Below are positions 36,269-46,700 of a stretch of DNA of 64,000 bases, piece after piece (positions within the stretch are counted from its first letter, which is position 1; each line of letters begins with the position of its first letter). Below the pieces are notes generated by a model. The model was not told where the DNA came from. It saw only the letters and a list, made by a program, of their open reading frames with translations, and did not search any database. The stretch is from assembly GCA_036320915.1 (NCBI GenBank), contig JAXBDG010000002.1, positions 1,674,001-1,738,000 on the forward strand. The letters are read 5' to 3'. The translations under genes were made by a program, and so were the position numbers. Source of the DNA: Linnemannia elongata (taxonomy: Eukaryota > Mortierellomycota > Mortierellomycetes > Mortierellales > Mortierellaceae).

Positions 36269-38266
36269 ATGGCCACCTTCCACTCCCTCTCCCCCGCGCT
36301 AGGGTCGCACCAATCCCGCCAGGCTCCAGACTTGTTCTCGATCGAACTTGAACTCGAGCTGCCTCAGGACCACTTCCTACCTGCGGAAGATATCCAAGCC
36401 GAAGTCTGGACCAACATTATCCATAAACTCAACCCTGATGGGCCCGAAGTCTGGACGCCCTTACCAATGAAGCTGTCGCATGTGATCCCTGGCACGAGTA
36501 TAGCCGTCTTTGCGACCAAGTTTCAACCGACGGGTCGAGGAGAATTTGGGTTGACGGCTAGGTGGAAGTCGCATAAAGATATGCAGGAGTGGCAGTGGGC
36601 ACCTACTGAGGTTCCTATAGCTGGAGGAGGGAATGTCAATCAGGAAAGTAACAACGCATCAGCAGGAAGGGATGACGAGGAGGGCAAGAAGAAGAATAGG
36701 GATGTTTCGGTGACGGTGCGTGTTCCACGAACGATTACTGGAACCAGCTCCTGGACAATCGGACCCCAGTCGGTGCTTGTCTATGGCGAGCATGGTCTTC
36801 GTACCAGCGGCGTCGTCGGTGTCGGGGGACCAGGACTCTACCTGGGCAACCATGCTGCGGCGACTCGGGCTCGGATCTCAGGCTACGATTCTGTGCTCTC
36901 GCTGGTTGGTGACCTACTTGACTTTGACGAGAACATACCCGAGTCCGACAAGGATATCAACAAGAACGCTTGGATGGAGCAGGCCAAGGCGACATCGCCT
37001 CCCAAGAAGTTCTCAGTCCTCTCCCGGTCCTCATCCATCAATGGCCTTGATGGTTCTGTTGCTGAGAGTTATCCGCAGCAGCAGACGAATAGCGGTCAGC
37101 AGGGTCAAGGTTTGAACAGACGGTCGTCGGTGACAGACTTTATGAGGAACTATATCCCTGGCTCCAACTCTGAGGCCATTATTGCTGGCGTGGTCGATGA
37201 GCCCGTTGAACCCCCTCGTCTCACACGCAAGAGCTCCGTGACAGATATGATGGTCCAGGCGCCGTCCTCGTTGAGTCCTTCCTCCAAACGCATGAGCCGG
37301 TCCTCAGCCTCTGTCAGCTCAATTGCTTCAATTGACGAATCCGATGCAGAGGCCTCAACCGCAGCCACCGCTCCAAAGGCCAACGGCAAGAGTCTTGACA
37401 AGAAGGCCTCCGTCACATCTGTCACCACCCCTGCTGCTCCCTCTGCTGCTAATGATGCAGCTGCTGCAGCAACCTCTGCTCCTAAACCCCCTCTCTCCAA
37501 GAAGGCTCAAAAGGCTGCAGCTGCTGCCGAAAAGGCCGCCGCCGCCAAGGCTGCTGCTACTCACCCTGCTGCTACTGCAGCAACCAACCCCTCAGCTGCT
37601 CTCCCTCCAGTCTCTGGTAACAAAACTAAGACCTCGACCACAGAGACCACCTCAGGCACTTCGCCCACAGTATCCTCTCTGGCCGTCAACAGCGCCCCGA
37701 CTCCTTCAACCGCCACCACTACAGCCCCTCACCCGCTGGACACTTCGACGTCGACCAGCAGCCTCACCCCTCATCTCGCCCACCACCTCAAGGCATCTTC
37801 TTCCTCTGACATCCCACCCTCAAGCGCAAATGGTGTCTCGGGCCTCAACGCTTCCCGCCAATCCTTCGACTCTTCCCAAATCCTCTCCTCCCTCGCCTCC
37901 GATCCATCAGCGACCACTGCGATCAACGGTGGCAAGTCCAAGATCCCCTTCACCCACAAGATCATCTCTGTCGCCCCCGGAGCGCACAGCCGCATCTCGG
38001 ACGCAATCCTCAAAGAAGCCGTCGAGTTTCTTCAGGAAGAACTAGAACAGGGCAAGAAGGTGCTTGTCCATTGTCGGGATGGTAATGGACGTAGTGGTAG
38101 TATTGCGGTGGCGTTTATTGCTTCTCAGCTGAAGAAACAGCAGCCGTGGAGGAAGAATGATGGTGGAGAGATTTATCAGCAGGCGTTGAATGAGGTCTGG
38201 AAGTGGAAGTGTGATGTCTACCCGCACAAGGGTCTTCGTCAGAGTGTCGAGTCCATGCGGTGGTAG
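36269..38266 (+). CDS. Dual-specificity-phosphatase-like protein with split catalytic domain
   Basis: A single exon of 665 residues. The first about 110 residues look like a beta-sandwich (FSIELELELPQDHF, AEVWTNII, GRGEFGLTARWK, EWQWAP), perhaps carbohydrate-binding by analogy with CBM-phosphatase proteins such as laforin; this is a guess. A phosphatase-like start follows near residue 185 (GPGLYLGNHAAATRAR, SGYDSVLSLV). About 300 residues of Ser/Ala/Thr/Pro-rich low complexity then interrupt the fold. The end of the domain resumes near 575 with KVLVHCRDGNGRSGS, the HC-x5-R loop with Cys602 and Arg608. The Asp normally found before this loop is not obvious (VAPGAHSRISD). It may be an active phosphatase with an altered acid or a phosphate-binding pseudoenzyme. 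Confidence 0.75.
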   Translation: MATFHSLSPALGSHQSRQAPDLFSIELELELPQDHFLPAEDIQAEVWTNIIHKLNPDGPEVWTPLPMKLSHVIPGTSIAVFATKFQPTGRGEFGLTARWKSHKDMQEWQWAPTEVPIAGGGNVNQESNNASAGRDDEEGKKKNRDVSVTVRVPRTITGTSSWTIGPQSVLVYGEHGLRTSGVVGVGGPGLYLGNHAAATRARISGYDSVLSLVGDLLDFDENIPESDKDINKNAWMEQAKATSPPKKFSVLSRSSSINGLDGSVAESYPQQQTNSGQQGQGLNRRSSVTDFMRNYIPGSNSEAIIAGVVDEPVEPPRLTRKSSVTDMMVQAPSSLSPSSKRMSRSSASVSSIASIDESDAEASTAATAPKANGKSLDKKASVTSVTTPAAPSAANDAAAAATSAPKPPLSKKAQKAAAAAEKAAAAKAAATHPAATAATNPSAALPPVSGNKTKTSTTETTSGTSPTVSSLAVNSAPTPSTATTTAPHPLDTSTSTSSLTPHLAHHLKASSSSDIPPSSANGVSGLNASRQSFDSSQILSSLASDPSATTAINGGKSKIPFTHKIISVAPGAHSRISDAILKEAVEFLQEELEQGKKVLVHCRDGNGRSGSIAVAFIASQLKKQQPWRKNDGGEIYQQALNEVWKWKCDVYPHKGLRQSVESMRW

Positions 38267-38371
38267 ATTATCAAGTAGTTCCCGCTTGTAGGAAATGACA
38301 CTTTGGTCAGATGAAAGAGGGAGGATTTTCTTTTCCCCTATCTCCTTATTTTCAAGAGAAGACTCGTTTGT

Positions 38372-38377
38372 AATAAA
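38372..38377 (+). terminator. Putative poly(A) signal of the phosphatase-like gene
   Basis: AATAAA about 105 nt after the stop, in the 235-bp gap between convergent genes. Confidence 0.5.
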
Positions 38378-38501
38378 AACATAAATTGGGGGTTGTTTTC
38401 ATTCAAACCCGCATTACGATTGTATTTGCAAGTTGTGTACATCCGTATATCCAGTGTTTTTTGTCTCTCTCCTCGCTACTAAAGGGCGAGAGACTCTTTG
38501 T

Positions 38502-40363
38502 TTAGTAGAGAAGATCTGGGGGTGAGTTGGGAGGACGAGAAGGTGGCGGAAAGATCGACGTGGACTGGATCCTGGGCGGGGGAGGACTGGGCGACGAGTA
38601 GGCCGGTGGGGCGGAAGGCGCGGCAATGTCCAACAGTGGCGCCGAAGCATGACGCACGAACGGTGGAGACTGAGCCCTTTGCAGCGCCAGCAGCTGTTGC
38701 TGTTGTTGGTGTTGTTGTGAGGATGGCTTGGTTGTGACAGTTGCGCCGGTACTGATGTTGCTGGCGCTGGAGTATTGCTGCTGCTGATGGTCCGAATGCT
38801 GAGAGGCAGAGTTGTTTTGACGATCAACCATGGATTTGGCCTTTCCGAACTCGACCTGCGCTCGCAGCTGCTCAACTTCCTTGAGTATCTCCCGGACCCT
38901 CTGCTCTGACTCCAATACGTTCCTTGTCAATGACTATATTCCCGCAAATTGAAAAGCAACGTCAGTGTGCCTGTAATGCCACATGAGGCACAAGTACCTA
39001 GTTCTGAACTATGCTCCAAAAGACGTACCTTGGTAGCCTCAAAGGAATCCTTGTACATGGTCTCGTGTGCATCCACGAGCATCGTTGTTGGCACTGTCCT
39101 GACTGTATTCATCATTCCCACACTCGCTGCATGTCTACACCATGATGTCCAAAAAACAAAGGTTACAATGGACGATTAATTAGTGCAGAATTTTTCGACT
39201 CTAGACCAGTCGCGTTAATGCACATCATCTCAGCTCCCAGAGTGATTGAGAGCATACCTTGAGGCGCCCACTGCAAGATTTGACTGGAAGGACTGGTAGT
39301 CTTCCTGAGGACTCTCGATCATATTCGAGGTCTCGACCGAGATAGGACTGAACGAGCTGGTAGAAGAGTAAAAACAGAAGGTCAAGTGTTAGGAAAAGTC
39401 AATCTTAGTATCAAAGCAACTCAGTCTCAACATTCTGACTCCATTGCAGCGTAGCCTTTTCATTTATTACCTTTCATCATCGCCGACGTTCCAGAAAGTG
39501 TAATCATAATCATGAGTCGACATGTTCTCGTTGGTTTTCGCGGTAAAGAGAGCCATGGTGACTGGGAAGGGTTCATCCCGGGGCGGTGCAAAGGGGTTCG
39601 AGGGTGAAGAAGAGAGAGCGCGTTTCTTTTCCAGATAGATTTTGAGGTTGAGTGCCACTGCTTTGTCCCGCAACGAGAGCTGATGCGATTCTGTCCTCCT
39701 ATACTTCAAGTATCCCAGGACCATGAGCTAATATGCGTTCGAAAGCGACAAGTAAGTGCATCAGTTTGATTGATTGGCGCCATCAAATAATCAACCTGCG
39801 GCGAAGGACGGACAGCGCAAGGCGGGGAGTGGCTCCTGGTAGCTGAACATACGTTTGAAGGGATACTGTACTCCTCAAGGACATGGTCCAGAATCTCTCC
39901 TGATCGCCCATAAAACCTTTTCAGGTTCGGCTCCAGCTTATACACACCCTGTACAACTACGATTACGATGCCACAAAAAAGGTTTCATGGTAAGTGACAT
40001 GTAGGAAATCGTAATTTAAGGCTTGGCATTTCCATACACTGGGCTGTTGTTCTACGCTGGAGAACTCACCGACGGTGGTGTATGTGGTCTTCTTGCGGTC
40101 GTCAGAGACGTCGTCGGCGACTGACCGAGTCTTGGAGACGATTGCTCCCAGGATGAGACCCTCCTATATAGTTGAAGGTCAAACGAGCTGAGTTATGTTA
40201 CCTCGTTTTCTCTTTTGTTCTGGTTCTTGCGTCAAAAAGTCACGTCCTGGCTTTTCGAGTGAAGTAGACGTACATAGTCAACGCGGGCGTTTGCACATTC
40301 AAAGAGGAGGGTTGAGAGGAGAATGCCATTGATCTGGACGCGGAGTAAGGGTGGTGTTGACAT
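38502..40363 (-). CDS. Abraxas/FAM175-family scaffold (BRISC or BRCA1-A type)
   Basis: Seven exons: 40363-40274, 40163-40070, 39956-39853, 39727-39471, 39356-39258, 39134-39029 and 38933-38502, about 393 residues with phases that fit throughout. The start is an MPN-minus fold: LLRVQINGILLSTLLFE, then VDYEGLILGAIVSKT. The family run VLGYLKYRRTESHQLSLRDKAV matches the GWxxxRRN...FRE region, and MSTHDYDYTFW matches the later TH..EYxL motif. A coiled coil follows (SLTRNVLESEQRVREILKEV) and then a Gln/Pro-rich tail ending near the stop. Family members scaffold the K63-specific deubiquitinase BRCC36. The DUB partner is not in this window. The start codon is 249 bp from the oppositely oriented CHL4 gene. 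Confidence 0.82.
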
Positions 40364-40611
40364 GGCGATGTGTGTGCTGACTGGATAAGGTCGAAGTGTG
40401 TTGCGCGAAAGAAAGAGATGCCAGCCAAGGAGTTCGACAGGTGAAGGTCAAGGTCAAGCCCATACGGCGTGACAGCGAAACTTCGAATTTGTCGCCACCA
40501 TTCCAGCCACAGCGAGTTCGCACATATAAGAACAGAAACAATCGCGAGAAAAGGGATCCCTTTCTTCCACAACAACCAACACAGTAACGGCACGCAGGAC
40601 AAGAAGGATTA
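40364..40611. promoter_or_regulatory. Bidirectional promoter between Abraxas and CHL4
   Basis: Two genes of chromosome-maintenance type start 248 bp apart and face away from each other, so this interval must carry both promoters. Confidence 0.55.
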
Positions 40612-42324
40612 ATGGACGGTCAGCTCTTCCCAGACTCAACATCCCTCAGGCGCACCATTAACAGGCACACAAAGGAAACCCTCATCGACTTAGCCATTCG
40701 CTGGGTCACCATCCATGCCATCACCCGCGTCCAGGAGGATGCCTCCGACGAAGAAGATTACTACGACGAGTACATCATGGAGCTCGACGAGCGGCCGCCC
40801 AGTCTTCGCACAATGTCCCTTGTCAAATACAAGAAACATGTCATCAAACGATACGAACTCATGCGGGACAAGCCTAGCTCCACCAAGAAGAAGGTTGCCG
40901 ATCGTATATTGTCAGTAGACTGGCGGAACGGACTTAATTCGAGTCAGGTTGCTGAACTGGATTTGATGTATTATTCTCGGCATGCCAACGTCAAGGAATG
41001 GAAGGCGCTTAAACTGGACTATGGCGACTCTTGTAAGCTGGTGTCTCTGTATCTCCTTTCTTTGCAAGCGGAGGCGTTGGGATCTTGAAACGAAAAAGCG
41101 CATATTTTGATCAATTTTCCTTTTTCGCCATTCAATGGAACATAGTCGGGGCTAACGCAGTGCAATTGAGTCCCGCCAAGATCGGAAAGACGCTCTCATA
41201 CTGGCTCGATCCCTACTTTAAAAACGTAACTTCATCAGTTGATCGGTCCCAGAAAGGCAGTGTAGGCGTGGGATTCCTGTTGCGACATCAGTGAACGAAC
41301 GTTGTTGCTAACAAGTATTATTTACATTCCAACAATCCCATAGCACATCCAAACGCTACAGGACGGCCAAATGGTTTGGATCAGGATAAGCGTTCACGAC
41401 GGACTGGCTCCCAATGTCCTCCCTATGCCGTCAGCGGTCGTATATCTCATCTGGTTCACAAACTCGGAATATCTTCTGACTGCCAGTATCAAGAAAGAGT
41501 GGGTTGAATTTATCATGGAGGTAAAAACAAAACTTTTCGAACAGCATGACAGGGAAGAAAAACACTCAGGACATTCGTTGCTGGACCCCCCAGTGTACTA
41601 ATAATCACCTCCTAACGCGCATCTACCTTGTCTCTCCATATTTTCCTGACAGGCCATTATGCGGGTGTTCAGAGCGCAGGAAATTGAGGAGTGGCCATTG
41701 ACAGGAAACTCGCCTAAATCACTATCGGAGCTGTTGTTGCAAAAGGATTCACAAGGAGCACAGAGTATCTACCGACTCGACCAACTTGACATCAACCCCC
41801 TCTCGAGCACCATAAAGAAGCGGAGAATTGAAGGTGTGAACATTCGTGCGCATTGTACACATGAAGTGACATTGCAAATACTACCCTCGTCAACCTGTTA
41901 GACCATCACTGACAGGAAATATTCTCTTTACGCATTAGATCCACGGAAACACTACGCTCAGGGAATGGAGGACATTCAGTCAGAGGACATGAACAGGATT
42001 GTACGACGAGACCTCCGCGTCGCCAAGGACTTCGGACCCAACGCTCAGCCCAATCTATCCCGGGTCGACCTCCAACTCAACCTTCCTTACACAGCACAGG
42101 CCAAAGACTTTAAACTGGGCCGAATGAACCAACAACCCTTCCCGGTCAAGATCATCTTTGAGGGACCGAATGTGATCGAGGGAATCAAAAGTTTGATCCC
42201 TCTGGGCGTGGCGACTGAAGCAATGCCAAAGTTCTTGACGGACCTACATTCAATGGGGGCTAACAAATTGACTGTTGACTTGGACGAGGATGACGAGACC
42301 GTTCAACGGATCACCAAAGGATAG
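40612..42324 (+). CDS. CHL4: CHL4/CENP-N inner kinetochore protein
   Basis: Five exons: 40612-41032, 41146-41225, 41344-41520, 41653-41833 and 41939-42324, 414 residues. The N-terminal helical part ends with the family-type segment VDWRNGLNSSQVAELDLMYY and HANVKEWKALKL. The middle has MVWIRISVHD followed by a beta-rich part (SAVVYLIWFTNSEYLLTASI). The C-terminus has FPVKIIFEGPNVIEGIKSLI and PLGVATEAMPKFL, matching the end of CENP-N. The protein belongs to the constitutive centromere network and in yeast pairs with Iml3/CENP-L on the Ctf19 complex. Five exons with small introns and no lesions. The call rests on the pattern of conserved segments. Confidence 0.85.
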
Positions 42325-43728
42325 CATGCAAGGAGGAATAAAGCGGGTTTGCACAGCAGGTTCCCACATCCCTTGTCAAACGAACCTGAACGCAGTGTAG
42401 CAATAGCGCGACAGGGAGCCAACAAGAATGAAAACAATATGCGGGACATATTGTTTCGAAACTATTAGAAATGATAGAAGCCTGCACTATGGTGTTGCGT
42501 TTCTACTGATTGACCAGAGAGGCATTATATTGAAATGATACGGTATGTGTAAAAAAAATATATAATAATTGGAACGCGTTCATCGTTGTCATGTCTTACC
42601 CTTCATTTCCTCGCAACCCGCCTTATCACATCTCACACTGCCATCTCCTCTTCGCCATGCATAAACTAAACTGTCATAGCGATTACAAACACTTGGCATT
42701 GATGGGTGTTGCAAGTCGGAGATTCACTTTCTTTGAGTACACATACGTTACTACAACAACACCAACAACAACAAAAAGTACCTTGAAGATATATGTGGTT
42801 TTTTTTTTTTGCCATTACAATGGCAAATGACTACACGACAACGGGTCAATTACATCTCCGCTTCTAGGGTTTCTTCCTTCCTCTATTTCATAGTGGAGTA
42901 TTCCGCTCTTCTAAAACAACAACCTGTTGTTGGAGAAAAAGGGGGAAAAATGAAGCCGGATGTGAGTGTGCTATGCGCATTGTATATATGAGCTATCGCC
43001 ATGGCTGTCACAGAATCATGCCAATTGACAACAATGGCCGAGAAATGAAAAGGGGTTGTGCACGCAGTGGCAAGAGCGACGTTGACTGGCTGAGATTGAA
43101 CATTGGTCAAGTGGTACATGTTTTTGCTTTGTGGCACAAGAGCAACAGGAAGAGGGGAGACATTGTCCCCTGGATTTTAGTTTCCCATTCGAGTTGAAAG
43201 ACGTAGAAGAGAAAGGGATTACCATGCTAACAGCAGGCAGGCTAGTCAGGAAATGGGTCCGGAGTTGTGTCTGGGTTGAAGTCGACAAAGAAAAGAGATA
43301 GGGATGCGGGGTTTTTATTTCTCACAGTGCTTTGCTCGAATGACTAAGGGGTAAGAGGGAAGGTGGTCTGCGGTCGGGCCACATGGGACCCAAACTGAGC
43401 AGAGAGACAGGGGAACGATGTCATCCTAAAAGATAACCAAAAAGAGAGCAGCGGGGTGTGTTCTGTGCCTGTTTGTTTGTGCAGCCATGTTGTTCGTGTT
43501 GTTGCGTGGGTAGAGGTGTTTCTTCATTTGGATTTGCTGTTGTGGCTCTCTATTTAATGGACTCCCTTTTTTTTTTTTTTTTTTTTTTTTTCCCTCCTCT
43601 CCTCACACCTCTTACTTGTATTCCACTTCTCCTCTTCTCTCCTCCTCCCTTACTTTTTTCATTTCCTTTCTTTTTTATATACCCACATTGCATCCACTGT
43701 TCATAATTACCCCCACATCCTCCGACGC
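42325..43728. other. Intergenic region, no gene seen
   Basis: It contains short frames only and a 25-nt T run (43567-43591) followed by a pyrimidine-rich leader ahead of the next start codon. Confidence 0.5.
43567..43591. repeat. Poly(T) tract of 25 nt
   Basis: An uninterrupted T run about 140 nt upstream of the start codon at 43729. Confidence 0.9.
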
Positions 43729-46700
43729 ATGGCCCATCTTCACAACGACAACAACAACAGTAACAGCAACATCGATGGTGACCTCATCAATACAGGAAAT
43801 GAATCAACCAACATCGACAGCAGCACTCATGTAGACACAGAGGCAGAGGTCCAAACACCAGAACACAACGGGGACACTGTCACCTCAGAAACTATCCTCA
43901 CCTCACCAATCGCCATTGTAGCCTCACCCACTTCAGCTTCTACGACGACAGAAGCAGCAGGACCAACAGTCGGTGGAAACGTGGTCTCGTTCTCACCTCT
44001 GCCGGTGGGGCGGTCCCTCACAGAGTCTTATCCTACGCGTCGTCTGCATGAGTTTGGATCCTCCCCTGCCCGATCGCTTGTTCATGTCCTTGAGACTGCG
44101 GGTGCTGCAGGGTCTCAGGATGATCAGTGGGTAGCCAATGCGTCGGTTGCGACGACAGGCACGTCAGGAGTACATTTCCAGCCACAGCGAGGTGCGCCGT
44201 TCTCGCACCAGCAGTACAGACGAGCAAGATCAGGATCAGGATCGAATGGTTGGATGGCGACGAGTATGCCTGAGAGTCGGTTTAGTGAGTTTGAGGTTGT
44301 GTATGATGACGGTGTGCGCAAGCAAAGAACCTTCAGTCTAACAACTGAGCTAGACGAAGAGTAAGATCCTATTCTTTCTTTTTCATTTGTGATCAAAGTA
44401 TCCTTTTTCGGGGTTCATATTCTGAGCACCATCCGATCATGTTTTGCCACCAATTCGCATTGGTGATCATGATCACAGACACTGAGACTGAGACTGATAA
44501 ACAAAATTGATGCATTCACCCATTCATTCATACATCGATAGTGAACGGTCAAGCTCAGACAACGACGATGGTTCAGAGAACAGTCCACTGCTGGAATACC
44601 AAGAGGCCGGCCCATCAGACCATGACACTTCACACCATTCCGATGATCCCACCCACTCTCACCTTCAATATCCAAGGCGCATCCAACGAGGCTCAGCCAC
44701 GACTCAACCATCCTTCCCATCCACCACCACCACCCCCTTACTCAACAAACAACACCCATACTACTCCTCTTCACCTGCCGGCGCCGGTGTAAGATTACAC
44801 ACTCAACAATCTAAAAGGCGTAGCAAGTCTGCACACTATCTTGGCCGCGCCTTCATCCAGACCATTTGGTCTTATATCTCTGGGGATGCTATCCCTCTCC
44901 CCACCAAGCGCATTTTGAAGGCCTCTCTGGCCTATTTCTTTGCCTGCCTCCTCTCTTTCACTCCGTTCTTCCTGCCCTTCATTGGCATGTCGGGCCATTT
45001 GGCTGCTACTTCTGCAGTCTTCTTCAACCCAGCAAAGACTCTGGGGCGGATGGTCGACGCCGTGACAGCAGGCCTCTGCGCAATCACCTTTGGGGTCTTG
45101 GTGTCAGTGGCAAGCATGCTCAGTGCCATCTGGTTCAACTCGCGCGACTTGTACATTTGGGGACATGTTGTCAGTGTTATTGTCTTTGGCGGTGGATCTA
45201 CCTTTATTATTGCCTATGCAAAGGCTTGCTTCAACCGCCCCACCGTCAACGTAGGCAAGTTTCGCCCTATCTTTTACTGGAATTATAAGGGCTGACTCGA
45301 GGAATAGAAGTAAACGATATGCAAGTAAGAAAAAAAAGACGCTAACCCTTTATTATGGTGTGTAATTTTCAACCCCTTTGTTACTGTATCCTTTTCTTAT
45401 AGCATGCACACTCTCACACATCATGATCCTCGTTACTCTTACCAAAGAAGGAGCTCTCAGCTTGGGCGACTTCAACATGACTCGAGTACTTGCTGTCACA
45501 ACGTCTATGCTCTTGGGTGTAGCCATTTCCACCCTCGTCAGTATCTTTGTCTGGCCCGAAAGCGCCCACGAGAAACTACGGTAAGCCACTCTATCGTTGT
45601 TATTGACTCCCATGGATTGAGTAAATGTAGCCATACTCATGCACTCACAATTTTATATGCATCGATCTATGTTCAATAGCCAGGATATGGGAAAGTCGTT
45701 GGTATCGTTTAGGCTCCTGCTCAAGTTGCTGACGAAGACATTCTTGCTTGAGTCGGACACTACGCCATTTGGTTCTGAATCTGTCCAAAAGCTGATCGAG
45801 GCTCAGGTCAAGTCATTCTCTGCCCTGGCCAAATCTCTGGAGGAGGCACAGTTGGAATTCCCCGGGTCAGACATCAAAAAGTACGAGGCCTGTGTCAAGT
45901 CCCTCAATACCCTGGCCCAGTATCTCAACGGTCTTCGCAGCTCGTGTGGTCTGCAGTACGACATGCTCAAGAGGGATGAACATCTCAAAGATCCCATATT
46001 CAAACCGCAGTCCTCGACGCCGGCGGTCGGAGCAGGAGATAATGGAGCCGGAGCCAGAACAGGACCAGAGGTTGCATCTGGAGGAAGGAGAGATCTTGGG
46101 TTTGGTATGAGAATGTCATCTTTTAGCCTGATCGGGAGTATGAACCAGGATCAGGAGCAGAGCGCGAGTGCAGATCTGATCGAGTTCTTGGAACATGTCG
46201 GAAAACCCATGAAGTCCCTGGCATTGACCTGCAAGCTGACGATTGAGCATCTCCAGGATATCTTTACGAGCACCGATGGCGACAAGAAGGCAGCCCTTGG
46301 TCGTTCCAACTCTCGGAGTAGGGCCTCGCAGTCGCATACCGTCCGACAAAGCGGCTACGAGAGCGGCGAGATCTTTTCCGACTCGACCTTTGACATCGGC
46401 GCCTCCAACGCCCACCCCAGTGTCTCAACCGAGACTTTCAGAAAGAATCCCAGTCTGGTGCTCATGCAAATCAACCTGGCCAAGGCACTTGACATATTTG
46501 AGAAGGCAAACTCCAAGGCGCTGAAGCGGTTCTACTCCCATCAGAACAAGCGCCGATCTGGACAATACAAACGGCCCTTTGGCATGAGCAAGCCCATGAG
46601 CGAGCCAGCTCTTCAAGGTTTTGGCCTAGGCTCCCTCCCTGGATCTGTGCAAGATATGCATAACCAGCAGGATGCTTTGGCTGAGAAGGCGCCGGTTGGA

